A stretch of 64,000 bases of DNA from Capsicum annuum (lineage: Eukaryota > Streptophyta > Magnoliopsida > Solanales > Solanaceae), in assembly GCF_002878395.1 (NCBI RefSeq), contig NW_025856126.1, positions 115,503-179,502 of the forward strand, in the 5' to 3' direction. Made by a program: the position numbers and the translations under genes. The notes under the pieces were generated by a model. The model saw only the letters and a program-made list of their open reading frames with translations, had not been told where the DNA came from and did not search any database. This document shows positions 9,661 to 20,039 of this stretch, piece by piece (position 1 is the stretch's first letter; each line of letters opens with the position of its first letter).

Positions 9661-11960
9661 GTGAGATTATAAATCTGAAGGATTTCAAGGTTAGTAATTT
9701 TTTATGTTGTATTTCTTTTGCTACTACTAATATAATTATTATTGGATTTGTGGAAAAATAATTGGTTTGGAACCATTTATGTTTAAATTTATTACTCAAG
9801 AACAATATTATCAAAGGGATGATAATATGTTGGGTTTAAGTCCCATCAATTTATGCATAAGATGCCTTTATATGGGTAAGACGTTGAGTTTGAATCTCAA
9901 TGCACCATATTGATGATATTATGATGGCTAAGGCAAAATAATGGGTGTTTGATGAAAAGTCATGAAATTTGACCTATTGAATATTCTCCATTCCATGAAG
10001 TGAATGTGGTAGGAATATATCATAAGTCTGAAATATGACTACTTACTTCATTCTTGAGGTGTATGTGGTAGCAGTGCATAATATGTCTGAAAGAAGACAA
10101 GTGATTGAATGCTTGAATATACGCGTGGAGGGACAATATGATAATGATCATCAAAAGTGATGTTATTTTTGCACGCGTAGTATGATCATAAGATATGTTA
10201 GAGAAAAATTCTCTAGATCATATGTATGCCTCAATTTACTCCTGAAGTAGCAATATCATGGCAGAGGTTATTAGTTATCAAAATTTGATAGGCTTAAGGC
10301 ACGATTATATTCCATTCCTGGGGAATGAGGATTTAGATTGTTTCAATACAAACGTGCACTTGACTATGATGGTATCACAACTCACCTCCGAAAGAGGCAG
10401 AATAACTGAGAAGAATAATTTTGAAATCTACTTCTAAAGTAGTAAATCTGAAATTTATTCATGTAATAATAAATATGAAATTTACTAAAGAAAAAAAATA
10501 CATGTCATGGTAAACTTGGATTTTACTAATATAAAAGTTCATAAGTTGACATGAACTATTGGGACATCCCATAGATGTGCATATTAAGTATTAAATACAT
10601 ATTGAAGAATTCAAAAATTCTTCTTGAGCTTTTAATGTTGCTTGTTCTCATGATAAGTTGGTTGGACCAACTAATTTTGGGATTGGATCCCTTAAAATCT
10701 GAAAAGTATAAAAGGTGAATAAGGGCCCGTTCACCTATCATGTGATATGTTGAAAAGATGGATCAATAAGATGATCATATGTACACTCATGATCAACCTA
10801 CATTTGACATTCATAAAGTTACTTGTTCAATATAAATTAAGCATAATTTTCAGATTGTGTAATCAAGATAATTCATCTTGATGATGATGGTTAGCATTGA
10901 ATACATTCGATAAATAGCTAAACCATCGCTAATGAGAACAAAGCTTCATGTGTTGGTCTGAAATATGATATGTTGCACACAATAATACTTATATGCATTA
11001 GACCAATAAATTGTGATTATTTCTTCCCCATCAATTGGTTCAAGGTCATGAACCAACTATTCTATCTAATAATTTTGATGTGCGGTATATGACTAATGAA
11101 TATACCATGATACACAAAGATGGATTCCTCAAAGAAGTAGAGGATGTATGTTAGTTTTTCTAACATAAGGGGGAGATTATAAGCGCTATGAAATATGTTA
11201 GGAATTATCACCAGATCCTCATCCAAAAGATAATTCAAGTCAAATGCCTAAAGCATCTCATATTAAGTGCAAGTTCTCTTATTTTATGTTCCTAAAGGAC
11301 AAAATCTATGCATGCGTGAAGCGTGGTAGACTAATTGGTTCCAAATGAAAGTCCTTGAAAAATAAGGAGAAAATAATCATAATAAGAAGGCAATTATCTT
11401 TTGAAGAGACTATGACATAACACTTCATGAAACCTTATGATAGGTTCAGGTACCTGAAAATAATGAAGTGAGAGATCTCAAAATGTTATGTCACATTGCG
11501 AACCGATACAAAATGATAAACTGTCGACGATATCTTTGATACAATATTGGCATAGTATTTTAAAGGATTATGAGTATCCAAATTATACTTTTAATTAAGT
11601 ATTCTAACGTAGAAACATTATCAAGTGACATGAAAGGATGCATTTCGGTATGCGTCAAACTTATTTGATTTGCAGTCCAAATACTTGAAGATGTCACTCA
11701 TGAAATGTTGACTATTGTCACTTGACAAAACTTATGTGAAAAACTTTCAAGGATTCAAAATGCTTGAAGCATATAAAAGTTTCTGGGAAACTTATTTATA
11801 ATCCTTATATTGTATAAGCTCATAGCTTGAAAATTATTGGAACTCTTGGAGAGTTTTCAAAGAAATATATTATTTGCTGAAATTTGAAATAAATCGAATT
11901 GGATTGGTTATGAAGTACCATATCTTAGTGTAATTGATGCACTCATGTAGCTTGCAAATA
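9661..11960 (+). pseudogene. Copia gag-pol interior, badly decayed, copy A
   Basis: By position this holds gag, protease, integrase and most of RT, but no open frame longer than about 60 codons in the right sense is present, and I could not read domains with confidence. It is the same length and content in copy B (41999-44300), so most decay predates the duplication or the element was already defective. The small open frame on the opposite strand (10556-10741) has no support. Confidence 0.6.
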
Positions 11961-12592
11961 CTACAAGGCTTATAGCCTTTTCGGTTAATATGTTATCAAG
12001 GTATATTTCTACTCCTACTAGGAGACATCGAAATGGGATAAGATGCATGAGCTTATTTTATTCTAAAGATTGCATTCCCAATCTTATTGGTCATGCTGAT
12101 GTTGGGTACTCATCTAACCCGCATAAATCTCGATCTCAAACATGCAATGTGTTTACATGTAGGGATACTGCTATATCTTGGAGATATACAAAGCAGTCTA
12201 TCATAGCCACTTCATCGAATTATGCTAAGATAATAGCTATTCATGAAGCAAGTCGAGAATTAGTATAGTTGAGATCCATGATACATCTTGTTCGAGAAAA
12301 ATGTGGTGTGAAATATGACAATCTATCCACAATTTTATACGGAGGTAATGCATCATGCATGGAACATCTTAATGGAGGATTCATAAAAGGAGATAGAACG
12401 AAGCACACTTCATCAAAGCTTTTCTACATACTTGAGCTACAAAAGAATGGTGATATTAACGTTCAACATATTCATTCAAGTAATAATATGACTGATTTAT
12501 TCACCAAGTTTCTTCCAACTACAACTTTCAAGAATATGGTGCACAAGATCGGGATGCAAAGGCTCAAGAATGTTCTCATTAGGGGGAGTTAA
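11961..12592 (+). pseudogene. Copia RT end and RNase H, copy A
   Basis: Open pieces 11990-12268 and 12269-12592 lie in one frame separated by a single TAG. The first has HADVGYSSNPHKSRSQT, VFTCRDTAISWR and KQSIIATSSNYAKIIAIHEA, the copia RNase H signature (family form YADAGYLSDPHKARSQTG). The second has NGDINVQHIHSSNNMTDLFTKFLP, the usual polyprotein end. The YADAG first aspartate is kept in HADVG. The LTR begins about 200 bp further on after a purine tract. Confidence 0.85.
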
Positions 12593-12790
12593 TATGCACT
12601 GTACTCTTTTTCCCTTACGAGGTTTTGTCCCACTGGGTATTCCTTGTAAGGTTTTTAATGAGGCAGCCTATATGTATATCGTTAGAGATGTGTACTCTTT
12701 TTCCTTCACTAGATTTTTTTCCCACTAGGCCTTTTTCTAGTAAGGTTTTAACGAGGCATATTATCTATCAATTAGACATTCAAGGGGGAG

Positions 12791-13046
12791 TGTTATAAAT
12801 ATACCATATATAGTGAATGTCTACTTTACCATATATAGTGAATGTTACTTTACCATATATAGTGAATACCTACTTTACCATATATTGTGTATATCTATTT
12901 AAGGAAAAGCTATAAACCCCAAGGTTAGTTTTCCCCTATAAATAAAGGGGTTTTGCTTCATTGTAATTCATTCCTCAAGAGAAGAAATAAGAATCACTCT
13001 CTCTATTTTCTCTAATCTTCTTCTTGTTCTTTATTAGTTTATAACA
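12791..13046 (+). repeat. 3' LTR of copia element A (256 bp)
   Basis: Same ends as the 5' LTR. It is 24 bp longer because one ACCATATATAGTGAAT-type unit is repeated. The purine-rich tract AAGGGGGAG (12782-12790) precedes it. Confidence 0.92.
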
Positions 13047-13137
13047 CTGATATTTTGTGCTAACTTTTTCTCTAGAAGACTTGCTGGTACACATGAATTG
13101 AATAGGAAACTACTTGTTGAACAAGGTAGCCAATTTT

Positions 13138-13271
13138 CCTATATAAATAGGAACATTCCTTCTGCTATTTCTTTTTGGATTTCCCTTTTTTTCTCTATAT
13201 AAATACACAACAAAAAGGCCAATAACAATAAAATTATACCAACACACTTTAGAGCAAAGTTTCAAGTATTA
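13138..13271 (+). promoter_or_regulatory. Promoter and leader of the MAGLQ gene, copy A
   Basis: Two TATA-like boxes, CCTATATAAATAGG (about 13139-13152) and CTATATAAATACAC (about 13194-13207), lie 120 and 65 bp before the ATG. The leader contains ACCAACACACTTTAGAGC. The copia element ends only about 90 bp upstream of the first box, so any upstream enhancer is displaced by 3.65 kb. Confidence 0.5.
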
Positions 13272-13547
13272 ATGGCAGGGCTTCAATATTACTTTTTTCC
13301 TACTGATTTTTACTATCCAAGACCACAAAAAATCAATGGAGACATGAACAATAACAACAAGATTTCTACTACTCATGATGATGTTGCCGTGACGACAGCG
13401 GGGCGTGGTGGTGTTCTTGAATATCCGACAAGTGGCACCACCGTGGACGGCCATGACATGTCGTTGTTACAAGACAAGATTCTTAAAGTACCAAAATCAT
13501 TGTCAATGAATTTGGTTAGGTACCAGCCAGTATTAGTACAACCCTAG
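13272..13547 (+). CDS. Small plant protein, MAGLQYYFF-type, copy A
   Basis: A 91-residue ORF beginning MAGLQYYFFPTDFYYPRP. From memory this N-terminal motif occurs in a family of short plant proteins of unknown function; no enzymatic motif, signal peptide or membrane segment is seen. The start is supported by the TATA boxes upstream and by conservation in copy B. The sequence is then Asn-rich (residues 24-29) and ends in a basic Ser-rich stretch LQDKILKVPKSLSMNLVRYQ. The last residues VLVQP differ from copy B because the sequence switches at TATTAGT (about 13540), so this C-terminus may be artificial. About 8 amino acid changes but only 3 silent changes separate A and B up to that point, which fits weak or no selection. 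Confidence 0.5.
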   Translation: MAGLQYYFFPTDFYYPRPQKINGDMNNNNKISTTHDDVAVTTAGRGGVLEYPTSGTTVDGHDMSLLQDKILKVPKSLSMNLVRYQPVLVQP

Positions 13548-13559
13548 CTAAGATAATCA

Positions 13560-13830
13560 ATAACCTTCTTAACTATTTCATTTATCTCAATTTATGTGAC
13601 ACTTCATAATTCTTGAAAGTCAAACAAATTAGTTTGATCTTGAATTTGAACATAAAATTTAATTTTTTTAAAATAAAATATTATTTATTTAAAGACTAAG
13701 TAAAATATACTATAAATTAATTATAATAATAATCAATTCAAAATATTCAAACAATGTATGAAAAATTAGGATCTAATATAAACTTACTTAAAACTCAAAA
13801 TAACACGTAAATTAAGACAAGATATTCTCT
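13560..13830. mobile_element. MITE, copy A
   Basis: Ends TATCTCAATTTATGTGACA and (reverse complement) TATCTTGTCTTAATTTACGT are inverted; the body has GAAAGTCAAAC. This is a common Solanaceae MITE pattern. Copy B carries it at 48045-48310. Confidence 0.55.
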
Positions 13831-14380
13831 CATGAAACATGTGTAAAACAAGAAAAAATAAAAAGATAAAAGACATTGCTTTTAATATATGTGCTTCTAG
13901 GGACTATAATTTCCAGCATCCCAATCTCTTTTACAGGAAAATCAACATGTAGCTCAAACATGTCCAATTACATATTTACTTTATGTTATTTTTATTTGTC
14001 ATATTTTAATTTAACATATATATTAAAAAAATTATTAATATGATTATTTTATTAAATTTCTTAGAATGTTTTAGAAATATTTATTTATCTATTTATCTAT
14101 CTATATCGTAAATTATTGGATCGAGTATTACTTAGATGTGAAACTTGCAGACCTCATTGGTTGTTATATTTATCTTATTTTCATTGTTAGTTGATGTATA
14201 ATATTAGTTCTCCATCCTTTCAATAAAGTTTGTCCACTATTAACTTTACTCAATTAAGAAATAATTAATATAGTAACAAATATTTTTTATCGTATTATCT
14301 TTTAAAGATATAATTTATTATTTTAAAAAATATGTTGAATAATAAATAGTGTTTAATTTATTTCTTTTTATCCTCACTTT
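13831..14380. other. Non-coding flank shared by three loci
   Basis: AT-rich and without ORFs. Bases about 13880-14075 recur at 48355-48555 and, as a third copy, at 60612-60810 (shared TTTCCAGCATCCCAATC, GCTCAAACATGTCCAATTA). The last three bases TTT are the CACTA target duplication. Confidence 0.6.
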
Positions 14381-14399
14381 CACTACTAAAAAAAACTGA

Positions 14400-14950
14400 A
14401 AAAATCGACCACAAAAAGTGATCGGATAAAACCAACCACTTGTGGTCTGTTTTTTAGTTATTTTTTTAAAAAAAATTTATTAAAAAATCGACCACATGTG
14501 GCCGCTTTATTATTATAAAATATCAAAATAAACATTCCAGTAATTTTTATATAATTATTTTATATTTTAAAAAAATAAGCAAACCGACCACAAGTGGTTG
14601 ATTTTTTAAAAAAAATAATTTAAAAATATTTCCAAAAACCGACCACAAGTGGTCGGTTTTTTAAAATTATTTTTTAATTAATTTTTAAATAAACAGACCA
14701 CTTGTGCTCGATTTTTTTATTTTAAAAAAAAGGAAAGAAAATATTTTTAAAAAAGTGACCACTTGTGGTCAGTTTTTATTTAAATAAAAAGAAATTAATT
14801 TTTATAAACAGACCACTTGTGGTCGAATTTTATTGAAATTACAAAATTAAATTAAATTTTTAAAATGACTACTTGTGGTCATTTTAATTTAAATAATATT
14901 AATAAAAATTTAAAAAAAAACAAATTTGGTTGGTTTTAGATTTAGAAAAG
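14400..14950. repeat. Left subterminal repeat region of the CACTA element
   Basis: About ten copies of a 14-bp near-palindrome GACCACAAGTGGTC or its complement GACCACTTGTGGTC spaced 50-70 bp apart in both orientations within AT-rich DNA. In the En/Spm family such repeats bind the TnpA protein and bring the ends together. Confidence 0.85.
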
Positions 14951-16214
14951 ATAAAAAGTAAATAATTATTTTTAAAAAGTAATTATATCCCATATATAAT
15001 ATTTTTATTAGTAAAATAATATATTAGATTATGTAATATAATTATTATTATTAGTAAAAATAATATATTAGATTACATATATAATATAATATAATATATT
15101 TACTTTATTAAAAAATAATCTAATACATTATTTTTTAAAATTATACTGATTACATGTAGTCAATAACGAATATAATAATAATAATAATAAAAATCAAACA
15201 ATATAATGTGAAAAAACTCACACTAAAAATATATCAAATATAATATACAAATTATGTATAACATAATCTTTATCTTTTACTTATGTTTCAATATATAAAA
15301 TAAATATTTTTCTTTATACATACGTTAAATGACGCTAAACAAGCATAATATTTATATAATGAATATGTGTAAATATATATCATACCGTTGGGATAGACCA
15401 TTGAAAACTATTGTATACGTATTTGAAAGATAAAAACTGATCTTTATAGTACGTATTTGAAAGGTGATGTTTAGAGTAAGTATTTACAGTCATATTAATG
15501 TAATATATAACCAATAATTCATCAGAATATAATAAATGTGTTCTATTATAAGGTAATATACTTGTGGATGTGATATATATAGTACGAATTCAAGAGTTTA
15601 TATATATAAATATCTCTTTCTCTCTCTCTCTCTATATATATATATATGTATATATATATTTAGATATTTATATATGATGTAGTGATGGATTGATGAACGA
15701 TGTAGTCAAAACCTAGTACTTGTGTACGTATGTGTGATATATATCATACGTACTTAGAACATGATATAGTCAATAGTGTGCATATGTGTGTGTATGTATA
15801 GGTATATATATATAGTATATACATAATATACGGTGAAGGTATACTAATGACATAAGATAATGTAATCTATAATTCATTTGAGTATTTGTGAAAAACGTTG
15901 TATATTATTATGTGATAGTAAAATCGTGTATGTGATGTTTATTGTACGTATTTTAAAGCAGACAGACAATTGAATATATGTATATGTACGTATATCTCGT
16001 GTAGTAACGTACGTAGTAATCAAAAGTTAGATAAGTGAATCTATATATCAAACTATTGAGGAAGTCGATATACTATTTTCAATCAATGTAGACACGCGTA
16101 TTTTTTTGAAGTTGTAATAATGTAAGACTAGTATTACGAGGTATATGCATGAGAGGGGGAGGAAGAAAGCAGGGGAGGGGGTTAACACATTGTATTGCGA
16201 GCAAGGTGTCTATA

Positions 16215-16251
<37 letters not shown>

Positions 16252-16735
16252 ATGAATTCTGTAAATTACGATAAATTTTTGGTTAATTAGCTTTTAATTA
16301 CGATATTGTATATAGATAAATATGTAAAATATCTTAATTCACAAAATTCATTGATATTATTATATTACTGAGGAAATATACTACTCCTATTAAAGTGTTG
16401 ATAAAATAACCAAGTATCTGATTTGTACATATACACATTGCATTAAATAGGATGATAGCATAATTAATTATATGATTTAATCATTTTATTAAAATTGAGC
16501 ACATATGATTGTTTTTCAATAATAATTATTATAAAAGTAAATCGAACACTTATATTTTAATTTGTGATCATTTTTGTAAAATTTTATATAGCTTAATTAA
16601 TTAATTAATTAATATATTAATTTATTTTAATTTTTAATTTTTTTGAACTAATTAAAATATATATTTTTTATGTGGTTGGTTTTCATGAATTATTAAAAAA
16701 ATATATCTTTTAATTAAACCCGACCCGCCCCATCG
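14951..16735. other. AT-rich CACTA interior with microsatellites
   Basis: No coding evidence. It includes a CT run then TA run near 15618-15660, a long AT run near 16210-16250, and TTAATTAATTAATTAA near 16592-16610. Conserved in copy B at 49350-51000 with differing repeat lengths. Confidence 0.6.
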
Positions 16736-16739
16736 ATTT

Positions 16740-16885
16740 TAAACATTATAACCGAAAAAAAAACCAAATCAACCCCCCCCCCCCCACAAAAATAAAACTC
16801 GATTCTCACATTCTCCAAATCCTCAAATCCTCTAAATCCGCAAATCTACCCCTATTGACACTGATTTCCGCCGCCCCAAGCTCCG
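16740..16885 (+). promoter_or_regulatory. Leader exon of CACTA transposase transcript with splice donor
   Basis: A CT- and C-rich, ORF-poor segment (poly-C near 16773-16786, CTCCAAATCCTCAAATCC, CCGCCGCCCC) unlike the AT-rich DNA around it, ending at CTCCG/GTAAGTT (donor GT at 16886). The acceptor GCATAG precedes the transposase ATG at 20040. The transcription start is inferred; no clear TATA box is assigned. Confidence 0.45.
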
Positions 16886-19800
16886 GTAAGTTCCAAAAAC
16901 TTTAACTCTTTATTTTTTTTGTTGTTAGATACTAGCTAAAGGGTCAAATTTATTATGTCTTGGTAGTAATTTTAGTTAGCTCAAAGTTAAAAAAGTATTT
17001 GTTGTAGTTATTATGCTTCATTACATAATTTTAATTAGTTGAAAGTAAAAAAAGTAATGAAAATATCGTTTTAGTTAGTTGAAGATTCAATTTTACATCA
17101 AGAAATATCCTTTTAGTTAGTTCAAGATTCAATTTTAGTTGAAACAATTTCTTTTTAGTTAGTTGAACATTCAATTTTAGTTATTATGCTTCATTACATA
17201 ATTTTAGTTAGTTGAAAGTAAAAAAAATAATAGAAATTTCCTTTTAGTTAGTTCAAGATTCAATTTTAGTTCAAGAAATTTTCTTAGTTAGGTCAAGATT
17301 CAATTTTAGCTAAAAGTTCCCCTTTTAGTTAGTTCAAGAGTCAATTTTAGTTCAAGAAATTTCCTTTTAGTTAAGTCAAGATTCAATTTTAGCTAAAAGT
17401 TTCCTTCTTTGTGTGTTTTAGCAAGTAATTTAGGGTTTATTTTTATTGATGCTCCATTGTAGTTTTAGTATGTTGGTGGTTTGTGTATGGTGATTTTAAG
17501 CTAAAATACGAGAAAATAAGGATACCAAGATTTTTGCTATTTTGCGTAATGATCAATTTTTTTTAATTCTACTAGCCTTATGGGTTGCTTGGAATTTGAT
17601 GTTACCATTTGACAGAATCCGAATTCAGGAAAAGGATTGCTTTGCTATTTTTCTGGTGACCGCTTATCTCTTTCACTTTAATTTAGGCCAAGCTAAAGTA
17701 AGTTGACTTCTCTCTAATTTGTTATAATGAAGCCTTGTTATTTTTCATATTGAAGTCTAGTGAAGCCGTGTGTGGCCTTGTTCGATTCACTAGCATTGTT
17801 GTTATCTTCTTGTTATTGTTCATATTAAAGTCTAGTGAAATCGTGTGAGGCCTTGTTTGATTCACTAGCATTGTTGTTGACATCCTGTTGGTGTTGTTGT
17901 TGCTTGTTTCTTTTATTGTGAACTTGAACTTACATCATTTGGTTGGTACTTTAAAGGTGAGTTATTTGTTTAGAATGCGACTTGTTTGGTGACTTAGTTA
18001 CTTGAAAATGGTTAAGTGTAGTGACTTTAAAGGTGATTTTTTTAATTTAGAATGTCGTTTGATTAGTGGCTTAGTCACTTGAAAATGGTTAATTGTAGGG
18101 TCTTTAAAGGTGATTTATTTGTTTAGAATGAGGTTTGATGGGTGGCTTAGTTGGTTAAAAATGGTTAAGTGTAGGGACTTTGAAGGAGATTTTTTTGGTT
18201 TTGAATATGGTTTGATTGGTGGCTTAGTTACTTGAAAATTGTTAAGTGTAGGGTCTTTAAAGGTAATTTATTTGTTTAGAATGTGGTTTGATTGGTGGCT
18301 TAGTTACTTGAAACTGGTTAAGTGTAGGGACTTTAGAGGTGATTTATTTGTTTAGAATGTGGTTTGATTGGTGGCTTAGCTACTTGAAAATGGTTAAGTG
18401 TCGAAACTTTAGAGGTGATTTTTTTGTTTAGAATGTTACTTGGTTGGTGACCTTGTGAGTTGAAAATGGTTAAGTGTAGGAAATTTATAGGTGATTTTTT
18501 TGTTTAGAATGTGGTTTGATTGGTGGATTAGTTACTTGAAAATGGTTAAGTATAGGGACTTTGAAGAGAATTTTTTTGTTTGGAATGTGGTTTGTTAGGT
18601 GACTTAGTTGGTTGAAAATGGTTAAGTCTAGGGACTTTGAAGGGGATTTTTTTGTTTTAAGTATGGTTTGTTAGGTGACTTAGTTGGTTGAAAATGGTTA
18701 ATTCTAGGGACTTTAAAGGAATTATTTTTGTTTTGAATGTGGTTTGTTAGGTGACTTAGTTGGTTGAAAATGGTCAAGTCTAGGGACTTTGAAGGGGATT
18801 TTTTTGTTTTGAATGTGATTTGTTAGGTGACTTAATCACTTGAAAATGGTTAAGTCTAGGGACTTTAAAGGAATTTTTTTTGTTTTGAATGTGGTTTGTT
18901 AGGTGACTTAGTTGGTTGAAAATGGTTAAGTCTAGGAACTTTGAAGGGGATTTTTTTGTTTTCAATGTGGTTTGTTAGGTGACTTAGCTGGTTGAAAATG
19001 GTTAAGTCTAAGGACTTTGAAGGGAATTTTTTGTTTTGAATATGGTTTGTTTGGTTACTTAGTCACTTGAAAATGGTTAAGTCTAGGGTCTTTAATGGAA
19101 ATTTTTTTGTTTTGAATGTTACTTAGTTGGTGACTTTGTTAGTTGAAAATGGTTAAGTGTAGGAACTTTAGAGGTGATTTTTTTGTTTAGAATGTGGTTT
19201 GATTGGTGGATTAGTTACTTGAACATGGTTAAGTCTAGGGACTTTAAAGGAAATATTTTTGCTTTGAATGTGGTTTATTAGGTGACTTAATCACTTAAAA
19301 ATGGTTAAGTGTAGGGACTTTAAAGGGAATATTTTTTGTTTTAAATGTGGTTTGTTAGTTGACTTAGTTGGTTGAAAATGGTTAAGTCTAGGGACTTTAA
19401 AAGGGATTTTTGTGTTTTGAATGGGGTTTGTTTGGTGACTTAGCTGCTTGAAAATGGTTAAGTCTAGGGTCTTTAAAGAGAATCTTTTTGTTTTGAATGT
19501 GGTTTGTTAGGTGACTTAGTGTGTTGAAAATGGTTAAGTCTAGGGACTTTGAAAGGGTATTTTTTTATTTTCAATGTGGTTTGTTAGGTGACTTAGCTGG
19601 CTGAAAATGGTTAAGTCTAGGGACTTTGAAGGAGATTTTTTTGTTTTGAATGTGGTTTGTTTGGTGACTTAGTCACTTGAAAATGGTTAAGTCTAGGGTC
19701 TTTAAAGGAAATTTTTTTGTTTTGAATGTTACTTACTTGATGCTTTGTTAGTTGAAAATGGTTAAGTGTAGGAACTTTAGAGGTGATTTTTTTGTTTAGA

Positions 19801-20039
19801 ATGTGGTTTGATTGGTGGATTAGTTACTTGAACATGGTTAAGTCTAGGGATTTTAAAGGGAATTGTTTTGCTTTGAATGTGGTTTGTTAGGTGACTTAAT
19901 CACTTGAAAATGGTTAAGTCTAGGGACTTTAAAGGTAATTTTTTTGTTTTGAATGTGGTTTGTTTGGTGACTTAGCTGCTTGAAAATGGTTAAGTTTTTG
20001 TTACTTGATCTAATTAGTTGAATCTGATTGATTGCATAG
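16886..20039 (+). other. Large first intron of the CACTA transposase
   Basis: Inferred from donor CTCCG/GTAAGTT and acceptor GATTGCATAG directly before ATGG at 20040. The first part (17030-17400) has imperfect repeats of TTTTAGTTAGTTCAAGATTC. A possible small exon lies at about 17617-17695. The second half is the 76-bp tandem array. Confidence 0.45.
17940..20000 (+). repeat. 76-bp tandem array, about 27 copies, in the CACTA intron
   Basis: Unit core GGTTAAGTCTAGGGACTTT, then GTTTTGAATGTGGTTTG, then GTGACTTAG and TTGAAAATGG. The spacing measured between successive AAGTC positions (18776, 18852, 18928) is 76 bp. Copies vary in blocks: a GTGTAGG type and a TCTAGG type alternate in a higher-order pattern, for example around 19100-19250 and 19720-19870. 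Copy B has a shorter array (51025-52210). Confidence 0.9.

Larger units (their letters stand above)
9398..13046 (+). mobile_element. Ty1/copia element with short LTRs, copy A
   Basis: Complete by structure: 232-bp 5' LTR, primer site, ~3.16-kb interior, purine tract AAGGGGGAG and a 256-bp 3' LTR. Both LTRs start TGTTATAAA and end TTTATAACA. The target duplication is CTATG on the left (9393-9397); on the right only CTG remains, where copy B keeps CTATG. The interior is short for a copia element and shattered by stops; only the RNase H end is easily read. It sits about 220 bp upstream of the MAGLQ ORF. Confidence 0.9.

Noticed and set aside
17940..20000. CRISPR array
   Set aside because: The regular 76-bp spacing comes from a continuous tandem repeat with no unique spacers, in a plant transposon intron.
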